Shown piece after piece: positions 1 through 10,455 of a DNA stretch of 64,000 bases (position 1 is its first letter; each line of letters starts with the position of its first letter). The position numbers were made by a program, and so were the translations under genes. Below the pieces are notes generated by a model. That model worked only from the letters and a program-made list of their open reading frames with translations, was not told where the DNA came from and ran no database searches. Source of the DNA: Zhengitettix transpicula (taxonomy: Eukaryota; Arthropoda; Insecta; Orthoptera; Tetrigidae); assembly GCA_037074705.1 (NCBI GenBank), contig CM073596.1:28990001-29054000 (forward strand), in the 5' to 3' direction.

Positions 1-940
1 AAATATTATTAACAACATTAAGTTTACAATGGAGACAGAGAAAAGAGGAACATTGCCGTTTTTGGACGTTCATATCTATAAAAAAAAAGCTGGAGGAAAA
101 CCAACGCACACAGACTTACATCTGAATGCTAGTAGTTTCCATCACCCAGCGCAGACAAAAATGGTATTAAAAAACCCTTCTACATACAGCAAATTCAATT
201 TCAGATAGTTTGATTCCTGATATGGAACGTCTACGGCGTACGTTCATTAAAAACGGATATACTCAAAGGGAGATTGAAGAGGCACATAGGAATAAGAAAA
301 AGAAGAGAAAACCTGAGTTGGACCCTATAGCCTTAGCTTTCCTTCCCTATGCAGAGCCAACAACGTCAAATATTGGAGGGTTTATTGGTTAAACACAATA
401 TAAAGACAGTTTTTTTTCCACAGAGCAAAATAAGACAGATTCTGGGTTCTGTAAAAGATGACTTTGGCCTAAAAACTGCTAAGGTTTCCATGATTCCTTG
501 TAATTGTTGCCGAAAATACATCGGACAAACTTTGAGGACCATTGAACAACGCTGCATTGAACACGACAGATATATTTGACTAAAACAACCTGACAATGCA
601 CGAGATGTGTTTTTCGGACACTGTCAAATTAAAATACACTGGAAAGTGGCACGACAGTGTGATTTTGGAAGCCATAGAAATTAAAATCCGTAGCAATCTT
701 TTAAACAAAGACTCTGGCTTCCAAATCAGTAACGCGTGGAATGAAATTATTAAAATATTACGCGACATGCCAACGCGTATGTCCTTGACACTGTCGTCAG
801 TCGATCCTGAAAGGCCAATCAGATCGCTGCACGGAAACTTGGAGTCCGACGCACACGTCACGCAGCGACATAGTCTGAAGGCAGCGGTGGAGAATGACCG
901 CAGAAACGTCAACATCGAGATGGCTGAACCTGTTTTTTAA
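1..940 (+). pseudogene. Penelope-like element, 3' half (RT tail plus GIY-YIG nuclease), frameshifted
   Basis: Penelope-like retroelements encode a reverse transcriptase followed by a GIY-YIG endonuclease. The window opens inside the RT C-terminus: frame 2 (2-208) shows LPFLDVHI and then KPTHTD...HHPAQ, a hallmark of the family. An extra A in the six-A run at 169-174 moves the frame to frame 3, giving MERLRRTFIKNGYTQREIE from 222. A second shift near 376-383 leads into frame 1, with HNIKTVF and the nuclease core IPCNCCRKYIGQT (about 490-535). A TGA at 577-579 sits where the family has Arg, and a third shift near 596-605 enters frame 2, which keeps EAIEI and NKDSGFQISNAWN before stopping at 938-940. 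The first half of the GIY-YIG motif reads KVSM, so the first Tyr is gone while YIG is kept. Three shifts and a stop mean it is dead. The upstream RT lies outside the window. Confidence 0.92.
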
Positions 941-1640
941 CCGTGAAAAATTTATATTATATAATAATTTTAATATCCCCATAAAACATAAAGTAAGTTA
1001 GCTATACCGAATTTTACATTTTAACTTCTACAAATATGGATGACAATTTAAGATAGCTTCGAAGTTATTAATAGATTCCGGCCCATTTACTTTCATAATT
1101 ATCTGAAAAAAATATTTTGCATACAACAATGTTGAATGGAACAGTTAAAACTTACATACTAATCATCATGATGATAAATGCGATGTCAATACGTGATAAA
1201 AACATTCTGAAGTGCCGTAAGGGTATTAGCGAAATTATCCCATATTTTCGTACAATTTTTTTGTTTATATTGATGTAATTGTTCATCCTCCATTTCCCTG
1301 CTTCACGCATCCAAAATGGGTTTGGATATCGCCTTCATATTATGGATAATGTACGTATTCCGGGAAATCAAACTTGTTAGGGGTATGTCCTTCCATTTCC
1401 TTTCATTCAATAATGTTCAATCTAATATACTTGATTATGATTATAAATTGACCGAAATTGAAATATGTTTTCCTTGAGACTCTGAATGATTGTTTAAATG
1501 TGAATTAAACAAATAAATTAATCATTCACTTACAGAAGTACGTCATCCATCATTCTTGTCACCAGTCGAGACTCGTCTTTAGCTTGTAATAATGAATTTA
1601 TAGGTGGTTTAATTAATTTAATGAATTATGAAGAATTCGA
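941..1640. other. AT-rich interval, nothing recognised
   Basis: No coding potential and no clear repeat was seen. The first part may be untranslated 3' sequence of the Penelope-like element, and the last ~100 bp may be internal sequence of the minus-strand LTR element that follows, but neither can be shown from the sequence. Confidence 0.5.
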
Positions 1641-1660
1641 GCCCCACGTTGTGGAAGCCA
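1638..1660 (-). promoter_or_regulatory. Primer binding site of an LTR retrotransposon (tRNA-Lys type)
   Basis: The plus strand reads TTCGAGCCCCACGTTG followed by TGGAAGCCA. This resembles the 3' end of tRNA-Lys (T-arm, acceptor stem and CCA) with a small change in the acceptor part. On the minus strand it is therefore a primer binding site starting TGG, three bases beyond an LTR edge. A second, shorter CGTTGAAGCGCCA lies at about 1714-1727, before another TGTAATGATT at 1731, so the LTR/PBS junction seems to occur twice, 67 bp apart. Confidence 0.6.
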
Positions 1661-1663
1661 AAA

Positions 1664-2663
1664 TGTAATAATCAAATAAAAGCCTTTATTTAATTTGAAT
1701 TTAAATGAATCTCTCGTTGAAGCGCCAAAATGTAATGATTAAATGGATGGCTTTTAATTAAATAAAAGAATTAATAAAATTTACAAAAAAAAATTATTTA
1801 TTTTGTGGCAATAATTTAAACAATTACAAATTTAAAATATTTATTTCTCAGGACCTTCACTGGGTTTGATAATGGACACATCAATTATATTTAAAATCTT
1901 ATTAACAAACAAATCACATTTACCTAAACAATACGTCGACTAAAAGAAAATAAATTAACTTGACAATTAAAATAGAACGAAATTAAAAAGTAAAGAGATT
2001 AACTCTGATTAACAATTTAAAAGGAGAACGAAATCTGACTTTTATCTTTTAATTACGTTTACATAAATCATTATTTTGTATTTTGTTACTCACATCTGTC
2101 CAGCTTGTTTCCAGCATTCCCTTTTTTAAATCGAAAAACACTACTGCGAGATTTTACACTGATTCTAGTCAAAACTGATAGGATGTCAAGAACTCGGATG
2201 ATCCTCCTTTTTGTCAGCTATCTGTTGACTGCTTGCCTTAGGTGAATTCTGCTTGCCTTATATTAATTCTGTGGTTTGTATATTTGCTAGTCTTTTACCA
2301 CTTTGGACTTAAACTGCAACTTTACTATTTCTGGCTGGCTATGGACGTAAAACTGCTTTTACTTAGCAAGACATTTGTTCGATCATATCGCTATAATAGA
2401 TTTCTCAAACAATTTAATTTTTATGTTCAAACAATTAATGTCCTAATTAATTGGCATTCCAAGCTAAACGATTATTTTCAGTTATTGAAGGAAAAACTTG
2501 ATTGGACCGTCAATAAATAGTAAATATAGGTATCAAATTTCTAAAAAGAAATCAGTGGGCTTTATATAAACCACGGCACCAAGAATTATAAAGTTTACAT
2601 TGGCAATGTACGAAACATGATTACTATTAATACGTCCTTATCAAATTCTGTTAACGTATTACA
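1664..2663 (-). mobile_element. LTR of a decayed LTR retrotransposon
   Basis: The interval starts TGTAATAATC and ends CGTATTACA, giving short TG...CA inverted ends, and is 1,000 bp long. That is nearly the length of the solo LTR at 35,353-36,355, which shares similar ends and similar stretches such as a GGAC/TTGACTGG block 150-200 bp in. The tRNA-Lys-type PBS on its left makes it the 5' LTR of a minus-strand element; no gag or pol is visible to the left, so the body is gone. The open frame at 2,242-2,520 (92 codons, hydrophobic, low complexity) lies inside the LTR and is probably a chance frame. Which of the two starts, 1664 or 1731, is the true edge is unclear. Confidence 0.55.
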
Positions 2664-3181
2664 AAAAAATTATTTTTTGTAAAGTATGAAATTAAAGTAA
2701 ATGCACATTGTTATTTAGCAGATATTTGTTCCTTTTCAGTAAATACCTTGCTCCAAGAACAGGAAAAACAGGCGCGTGGTAAATAGTTAAACCTACAAGA
2801 GAAATAAAATAATTCTCCCCCTTCACTTGTCGCGAATGTGAATAAATAAGACAAATAGTCTTTGTGGGAAATAAACAAACGTTCGTCACGGTTGTCTGGC
2901 ATTCAATGGAGAATTGTCTCTGCGTAATGCCCGGAAGGGAAAGTTGAATAATATCTCAGTCACTGGAGAGACACTCCAACTTGGTGGAAGCACAAAGTCT
3001 TTTACTTTACAAACGCATACTTCACGCATAACTGATTTCCTTACTGTTATTTGATTACATAACGTATAATCAACACACAACTTCCTTGTTCTTATTCTTA
3101 CATTTGTGGCAATGTTGAATTCGAAAAGCGAACAAAACATTGGGAACCAGAAAAATAAAAACAGTAGAAACAATATCGCGG

Positions 3182-3183
<2 letters not shown>
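2664..3183. other. Unassigned AT-rich interval
   Basis: Short overlapping open frames on the minus strand (2,692-3,173) carry no recognisable domain. Nothing else supported. Confidence 0.4.

Positions 3184-3236
<53 letters not shown>
3184..3236. repeat. (TA)n microsatellite
   Basis: About 20 uninterrupted TA units decaying into TGTATATATGTATG at the right end. Shorter (TA)n tracts of the same kind are at 5,911-5,926, 8,610-8,655, 10,019-10,044, 12,905-12,923, 15,800-15,831 and 39,940-39,955. Confidence 0.95.
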
Positions 3237-3239
<3 letters not shown>

Positions 3240-3899
3240 CTCAAACCGTAAAATATTAAATCAGTAATTATTAATAGCTCTGAGAAAATTGGACAAAAGT
3301 TATTCTGAATTGTTATACAATAAGGGATTTAAACATATTTAATGAAAATTGTCCTAGACTGGCATTTTTACGTCATTCGTAAATTTCATCTGTGAATCAA
3401 TCAAAATTACAAATTTTCATCCTTATACGCGTAGAAATTTATTGAATTCTTCAGATCAAACAACCCGACTATTTTGCTTATGGAGCGAATTCAACGGGAT
3501 TGGTTACTGTTCAAACATAGAAGAACTACATATTAGGAACTGGAATAAACTGTGTCAAGCTCCACATAGATTAATACCGACGAAAAACTCCTCACTGCCT
3601 GCCTCATTGCATTTCAAAAGAAAGTAGGTTAAAAGGATTTATCTACAGCAGTTACGTGTAACGTACACAATATTTTACTTAGACGAATTAAATCGTCTGT
3701 CACGTAAAAAAATGTTCCGTTGCTCGGAACAGGCGAGCGTCGGTGCAAAGATTTTGGAAAATTGCCTACAACTTTTGTCTTTCGGAAAAATAAATGATTC
3801 ATGGGGGAAAAATGCAAGAGAATACATAATAATCTCTCCTGCAGCATGTTTATAGAGCCGAACGATCCAAAATTAAAATGGAAAAACTGTCTACCAAAG
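3237..3899. other. Unassigned interval
   Basis: Two short open frames (3,442-3,627 plus, 3,629-3,847 minus) have no recognisable motif. No repeat was identified. Confidence 0.4.
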
Positions 3900-4330
3900 A
3901 AGCTTGAGAGTGCTATTATCTCGCCGAAGAACCTTCCCAGAGCGATTTAAGCACCTTTGGGGATGCCTTCTCCTCTCTCTGGTTCTTTTTAACTACGTTT
4001 CCCACAAGCCGAAACACCTCGGCCTATTGGAATAGTCGGCCAGCTGCCTCTGAAACTGGTCAAGGCCACGGATAGGGGAGTTCTGCGTCCCCACAGCAAA
4101 CCCCTCTGCCACCATCGGAAAGGTGTGGGACAAGTACCCAATGTCCGACGTATCTGATGCAGGTTTTCTAGGGTTTGTCCTGCATCACTTTTAGGTGAAT
4201 TCCGGGTAGAATCCTGAAACTATAACCCGGAATCCTTGGCTGCCTTCATCTACCCTTCCGCATCCCCCCCTTTAAAATCCCTTCGTATGCTACTAAAGGG
4301 GAACGTCCTCGCATAGCCTGTTACTCTAAA
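3900..4330 (+). mobile_element. RepA retroposon copy
   Basis: RepA is my name for a non-LTR retroposon of about 530-570 bp present many times here. Sense landmarks in order: a GC-rich 5' hairpin, GAACTAAGGTTCCCA, CCTCGGCC, GGAATAGTCGGCCAGCTGCC, GACAAGTACCCAATGCCCGAC, CTGATGCAGG, GCGAATGCCGGGTAGGATCC, CCTTCCGCATCCCCC, GGAGTTGCCCAATGTGG, GTAGCCTGTTGCCCT and an A-rich tail. This copy starts near GAACCTTCCCAGAG and ends in CTAAAAAAA. It is diverged (AAGTACCCAATGTCCGACG). The 3' CATTT/GAATGCCGG block looks like RTE-type LINE tails; that link is from general knowledge and not proven. Confidence 0.85.
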
Positions 4331-5269
4331 AAAATTGTCTATAATTTGTTTCTGATCACAGACATAAGGTGAAACAAAGCAAACTTATAAATATTATAAT
4401 ATATCAGTCATAAATAACATGATCGGATCAAAAATTATCTTTCTCATTTTGTTTTTTCCTAACTACAACTTGAAAAAAAATACATTTAACCCGCAGGATT
4501 TCTTTCGTCATTAAATTTAATTTTTTTTATAATGAATAATTTATGAGTTTGGTACGTTTATGATTAATATTCTCATAAATAATTTTATTTAAAAAAATGT
4601 AATTGTGTTTCATAATTAAACCTTTTGTAGTGTACACGCTACAAATATTTTCCCGCGAAATCTTTGTCAGAAACTCGGGCTGTATTTCTTCTATAATTTT
4701 TATAAAATTTTTGCTTACATCTTTTACTAGCGATTATTTATTAAGATCATTCTCTTTTAACGTAATGCGTAAAATTTCGGCCCTAAAACAGAAAATCCGG
4801 AGAAAATCACAAAAATATAACTGTTAATGAGACATTTCATGTTGAAAAATATAAAAATTTAATTATTACATATCTATAGTAATCCATTTCAAGTTTTCAG
4901 CAATTTATTTTCAAATCATATTAATAATAATCTCTCTACGAGTCTAATTTGTAGACAGTCTCGTGGTATAATTTATAAGCAGATTGGTCGGAAGTGTTCT
5001 TGTGAGTACCTATTAATCTGTCTGTATCGAGGAAATTCTACAGCAAAATTGCCAAGTCTTGTAGTAGTTCGTAAGTACATCTGCATTCCTGTGTTCAAGC
5101 AAAAGGCTGGAATCTACGAACAAGTACAGGTCACGTGCTTCCACTAGTAATCAGAGTAAGTCCATTAGGCTTCCGGCTTTACCGCGAATAACAACAACTA
5201 ATTAGCCTCGACGAACCAGGTCAAAAGGTGAAGGGAAACTCCTTCAATCGCGACACTGGAAGAATAATA
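4331..5269. other. Unassigned AT-rich interval
   Basis: The open frame at 4,603-4,827 is low complexity and unrecognised. A slightly GC-richer patch at about 5,090-5,260 has no motif I can name. Confidence 0.4.
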
Positions 5270-5926
5270 AACTTACCTATTGAGTCGTTGTAAATTTTTC
5301 GATTTCGAGATCGAATAATTTGAACCAAAACAGCCTGAAAGCAACAATTTAAGGCAGTTGAGTACTACCTCTAAAACTGAACTACACCTTAACCGTATGG
5401 TCAACGTCAGAATTAAACTCAGCGACTTCCATAACCCCTGATTCAACAGCAGTCTCAGTTGTTTCGTCATTACTTTTACGGTAACAGCCTTTCACCCTCA
5501 TCCTCTGGACCTAGGGGCTGAACTGCAACTTACCTGACATAGTGAATATCATAATTAAGATCGTTAACCTCTATAAAACTTGGATTTTACACTAATCTCG
5601 GTTGTTTCGCGTTATTTTTGTGTAACTCCCCTCCACCCCATCCATTAATGGTGCTTAAGGCGTTGAAATTATAGTCTAAAAACATCTGGATAGAAACAAT
5701 TAATCACATCGTCTCCGAAAAGTAATTAACATTAATATCGTTTTAACATGTTTTTAAATTTCACCACCGTTCACCCCTTGGGAGTTTTCTAACGCTTGGA
5801 AAGACCGAAAGACACCTTCGTGGTAGTGCTTCCAACTCAACAAAATTCCATCGCAATCGGATGAATGGTTTAGGAGCGCATAGGAAGGACGGACACACAT
5901 TAATTTCTATATATATATATATATTT
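5270..5926 (-). mobile_element. Decayed Helitron-like element
   Basis: Read on the minus strand, it opens after a (TA)n tract with GAAATTAATGTGTGTCCGTC, then CCTTCCTATGCGCTCC and CCATTCATCCGATTGCGATGG. This is the usual style of insect Helitron 5' regions. Further in it holds blocks also found in the other Helitrons here: ACCCCT/CACC-rich stretches, GGTTATGG-like and CTGAGTTTAATT-like pieces (plus strand 5,405-5,480 and 5,600-5,660). The 3' terminus is not clear, so the left edge is approximate. No Rep/helicase coding. Confidence 0.6.
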
Positions 5927-5934
5927 CATTTAGA

Positions 5935-6275
5935 CTTTTTTTAAGGTCTAGACCGGCTATGTATATGGTAATCCACGTAGTGGTAACTTCCCTCTTATAG
6001 CATAGGAAAGGGATTTGAAAGAGGGGGTTTTGAAAGGTAGAGTAAGGTAGCTAAGGGTTAACTAGGGCCCCGGAGCTATGGTTTAAGGATCCTACCCGGC
6101 ACTTCGCCTAAAAGTGATGCAGGAAAAACCGCATTTTATACTTGTCCCACGCCTTTCCGATGGCGGTACAGGGGTTTCCTGTGGGGTCGCAGCTTTCCCC
6201 TCGCCGTGCCTTGGCCAGTTTATGAGGCAGTTGGACGATTATTCCAATAGGAGAGCGGACAACTCTATTTATTTA
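5935..6275 (-). mobile_element. RepA retroposon copy, 5'-truncated
   Basis: Minus-strand copy, poly-T side on the left (TTTTTTTAAGG at 5,937). Its 3' end reads GGCTATGTATATGGTAATCC instead of GGCTACATGAGGGTAATCC, a variant shared with the copies at 28,105 and 47,712, which suggests a subfamily. It stops near GAGCGGACAACTC, so the sense 5' portion is missing. No target duplication could be seen. Confidence 0.85.
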
Positions 6276-6539
6276 GTTCAGAATATTTTGTGGCGATTCA
6301 AAGTTTTACATGTGAGCCATGGTATATAATACGCGTTTAAGAATATTTTTATAGGGTGTTACATGTGTAATTTATATTCGATTTAATTGTTCGTCGTAGT
6401 TGTGTTTAATGAAAGGGCCCATTTCCATCAGTATCGTACGTCATTTAGCTAGTTGTTCGTATTAAACACAACACGACTGTGTGATATGTTTAGTAGTTCA
6501 CGTTATGAGGTAGCACGTGGGTGTTCGTCACATATTTGG

Positions 6540-6917
6540 TTGGCGTTAGTCACCGGCGTTTATCGTATTTGGCAGAGCGTTTAGACGGCCTCTGCCACGG
6601 CTGCTCTGCCCTTTTGGAAGTTGCAGACGGGCAATTTCGGTCGGATGCTGTGGACTACCAAGAGACTGGGTAGGGGGGAGAAAGGGGAACTTGGCCCTTC
6701 ACTCGCGACAGCGGTGGGGGCGTCAGTGAGCTCTGAGACGCAGAGGCGAACGGCGGTGCGGTTTAGCACAGTGGTTAGTGTGAAGGACTTCAGAGAGGCT
6801 CTTGAGGATCTATACTTCACCCCTGCCGCTCACCGGAAACGAATACCGGAATTTCCTCTCAAGGTAATACTTACGTTCAATTGGGGAAGACTTGTCAAGT
6901 GCCACGATCTTCAATAA
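6540..6917. other. GC-rich island, unrecognised
   Basis: A marked GC rise with open frames on both strands (plus 6,621-6,917, minus 6,581-6,820). GGTTTAGCACAGTGGTTAGTG at 6,761-6,781 resembles a tRNA-type A box, so a tRNA-derived SINE head is possible, but no good B box follows. A shorter relative of the downstream part (GAAGGACTT...GGATCTATACTTCAC) recurs at about 7,140-7,175, so this is at least partly repetitive. The plus frame ends near CAAG|GTAATA, a weak donor-like site. Confidence 0.3.
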
Positions 6918-8623
6918 CTGACTTACGATTATTTATATTAATTACTGAAGTGAACATTTGCCGGTTCAGTGTTGTATTAGCATTAATAAGGTAGGTAATA
7001 AATAGTATAAATTTAGGTAGAAAGTTTGCGGAAAAGTAACGCCCCCTCTACATCCCTAAAAATACTGTCATAACTGGATCAAACAATTGAAGCTAGTTAA
7101 AAATGAAATCGTTAAGCATGTGCGGTAAGGCCGGTAATTCGTTGGAAGACTTTAAGGATCTGTAATTCACTCCGCCACAGAATTTTTTTAAAAATATTAA
7201 TCAATTTTTATAACCTTAACTTCGTGTCATTGCTTATGACATCCTCTCAGATGATAAAAATACAGTCTTTAAATTTATGAAATATCGTATCCAGGTGACA
7301 GCCGTTGAACAGAAAACGTTTGAAAAACACCAAAAGTCGATGAGGTTTATGTGGTTTATGTGAATCACTGCATATCAGAAAACCTACAAGAGCTTCCTCT
7401 AAAGTTAATAATATTAAAATGAAATTTTTTCGAATGATCTCACAATGTTTGATGATCGGAAAAAGTTTCATGGGCACACAAATCGGAGTTGTGCTGTTAT
7501 TATAAACGATTCAAATTCACTGGGGGATTCAAACCTCCATCACCTCTCAAGTTAATAGCTTTGGCGATTTGTCAGAAGAACTAACAAACATAATCTACAA
7601 CATTCCTTAGTAAATATTAAAGAAACTCAGCAATAGCAATCATATTAACAAATTTTATGGACACGTTTTATCAACAATATGAGCCGGCGTCTGCAGCGAT
7701 GAAATATGCAGGAATGACAGAAAATTGTACGTGGCAGTCGAAACGGATGACACTTTCCTGTTATCTATGGCGCAACCATTTTAAGGAACAAATGTATCAT
7801 TCACATAACAAAAGATCACTTGTGCAGTATTATTTGTAATAATCAAATATATATATATTATATTTATCAACCATCTAATTAATTTTTTAATCAGATTATT
7901 TACTTCTTTTAAAAGAATATTAGACAATTCTTGAAATTTTGATATAACAAGTTAAATTCAAGGTTTAAAATAATCTTGAATCCTGCCAATAAAATTGATA
8001 TACATTCGTTAAAGATATTACAGTAGCTTTGGTCGATTTTCCTCGACATGATCATCTGTTTCGAGGCTGAAGGCCGAAGAGATTTATTGAAAACTGTGAA
8101 CGGCGTTAACCTAACGTTATGTTGGAACAACAAAACAAATTTGTTTTAGGCCGCAATGTACAATTAAAAAGTTGCTGATTTCTGTATTTCGTGGTGGGCA
8201 ACCATAGAGAAGGTCTTTCCACGAGTCGGGGATATCTGACCTTAAATATCTTCTGAACAGAGTTATGTGGTTGAAATCCACACACCTGTGGTGGACATAA
8301 TGAGTACACCGATGTTGTGTTGAAGCAAACACGCTCCACTTGGCTCTTTTCACCTGTTCAGCACGACAGCATATGTATATATGTTAGTCGTATTGAGGAC
8401 GGTTAGTTCTACCGTGGAAACATGGAACGAAAACCGTAAAAATGTTACGGTAACAGCGATAAGTTTACTGCCATTCTCAACCACTGACAGATCATATATG
8501 ACAACTGTATTGCTGGAGTTTGAAAATATTACTTTACAGAACATTGATAAAAATAGGAAGAACATTTAGAATGTAAGTAGATCGATTCATACGCATGTCT
8601 AAAATTATGATATATATATGTAC

Positions 8624-8654
<31 letters not shown>

Positions 8655-9655
8655 AATAGTTGAGTGTCTATTTGGGACGTTAAAAGTAACTATTATATTT
8701 TGAACACTGGTCGTATTCATAGTATATTTTATTATTAAATAAATGTAGTACAGTAGTTAAATGTTTCTTTCCAAAGAATATCTTTCCCTGCGTGCGTGTG
8801 AGCAAGGTCGATTGTAAATCGGTGATGTAATAAATTTTTGTTCGCAATGCCATATCCGGGATCAAACCTGTCCAACCTTAACCCCTTTACAACAGTCATA
8901 TGAAATAAAAGATTAAAAGGAAAATCAAACATTGACTTAAAAGACTGACGATCTATGGGGAATTTTGTTGTCATCATTCGACAACGAATTTTTTTCTGTT
9001 GTGTTTGTTGGACCAAATTCAATCAAGGAATCGAATCTGATACAGCTGAGTACATTTACAGAGGCTATGGATATATTTTTAGTATTATTCTTAATCTTTA
9101 AATAATGATTGGACGTTTAACAAAGACTAGGAATATTAGAATAATATGGCATATTAAACTAGAGAAACTGCTGTCAGAAATATAGCACCGGTTACGTCCA
9201 TTACTTAACGATTCGAAACAGAATTAGAAAAAAATGAGCAACAGGATTATTAGTAAGACGTACAACATGTACACATGCATACAATATTCCATTGATGAAT
9301 GAAGAATTTGGTTGTTTAAAATATCGTTGAAATTACGTAGTACTTTATTTTCATAGTATATGCAGTACCGAGTTTTAGTAATCCAAATACAATCCATAGC
9401 GAATAATTAATTCTAACTTTACTTAACCCCATCAGTCTTGACTTGTAATTCGACACACTATATATTGTACCTTCATATTCGATTAGATTTCTTATTCAAT
9501 AAATTAGTTCTCGGTCGAGGAAATATGAAACGTCATATTATAATAATACAGGAAAATAATATATTACAGTTACAAAGTTTAAAAAACAAACATTGTACTT
9601 TATAAAAATATATATAATTTAAAACGACGTTAAAGATAGTAATGGATAGAATTGA
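6918..9655. other. Long interval with no supported gene
   Basis: AT-rich sequence. The minus-strand frames at 8,106-8,353 (77-78 codons, two overlapping frames, GC-richer than the surroundings) could be a decayed transposon coding piece, but I recognise no motif. TA tracts lie at 7,848-7,860 and 8,610-8,655. Nothing else supported. Confidence 0.4.
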
Positions 9656-9659
9656 ATAA

Positions 9660-10455
9660 ATCAATCATAAATAAGGTCAAATAAAAAATGATTATTAAAT
9701 TTAATGTCTCAGTCTCAATGTACTTATCAGGTTTACATAAAGGAAATTAAAAATTACAAATATGATAGCACAATGTAATATTATTGGGTAGACAAAGATT
9801 ATAAAAAAGACGAAATAACAAAGATAAATGGTTGTAAAATATTTTAATCTATGATACAAAATTTTTTAATTACAAAGATAAACATTATAATAGGTTAGAA
9901 CATTACATACAGATTTATCATTGAATTATGTAAACAAACAGACGTGCTGTTCTGAGAAGGTGTAAACAAAAACTTTTTAAATTTTTTTGATATTGATGAA
10001 TATGGCCTAAATACCAGTTTATATATATATATATATATATACATATAAACTTTTATAACTGTGAAAGGGTACTTTTATAATTAACTAGCTTGGTGCCCGG
10101 AGTGGCCCAAGTTGGATTGGAGAACATCTTAGCCGGCAAGCTGTATGTTATAATTAAAATCAGCGACATCCATAATCCCTGATTCGACTCAAACCTCGGC
10201 TGTTTTTAATTTATTTTTGTGTAGCGCCCCTTCACCCCCACCCCTAAGGGTACTCCCCTTCTTTTCTGAAAGTGGTTGAAATAATACATAAAAAACTTCG
10301 GGAAAAACACTATCAATCTAATAACCCCGAAAATTATTTAACTGACGCAAATATTGTATCTAAATATTGGTGGTAGACGTATCTTAACCCCAAAAATTGT
10401 TTTTTTTTGTTCATGCACGAAATTAGGTCCTTGTCGATTTGTATGCGGTATAATG
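9660..10455 (-). repeat. Left arm of an ~800-bp inverted duplication
   Basis: The reverse complement of this arm matches 12,485-13,280 at roughly 80% by eye across its length. Shared landmarks read outward from the centre are the Helitron CTAG end, AAAAGTACCCTTTCAC, a TA tract, TTTGTTTACACCTT, ACGTCTGTTTGTTTAC, CATAGATTAAAATATTTT, CCTTTATGTAAACCTGAT and TTTGACCTTATTTAT. Beyond about 9,655 the two sides diverge. About 2.0 kb of unrelated DNA separates the arms. Confidence 0.85.
10085..10455 (-). mobile_element. Helitron-like element, minus copy in the left arm
   Basis: The 3' end, read on the minus strand, is GGGCACCAAGCTAG followed by T, the CTAG-T form expected of Helitron-type insertions. 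Internal blocks match the right-arm copy: GGTTATGGATGTCGCTGA-like, CCCCACCCCT/AGGGGAGTACCC, TTCGGGGTTATTAGATTGATAG and CGTCTACCACC. The 5' terminus is missing: similarity ends after ACAAATCGACAAGG/GCATAC at about 10,450. Non-autonomous. Confidence 0.8.

Noticed and set aside
5268..5285. Minus-strand AATAG|GTAAGTTTA
   Set aside because: Purine-rich upstream sequence, so no acceptor; looks like a chance donor.
5520..5545. Minus-strand CAG|GTAAGTTGC resembling the two ratchet sites
   Set aside because: No pyrimidine tract precedes it and it lies inside a decayed Helitron; the strand is opposite to the other two.
6761..6781. tRNA gene suggested by an A-box-like sequence
   Set aside because: No B box or cloverleaf follows; at most a SINE relic.
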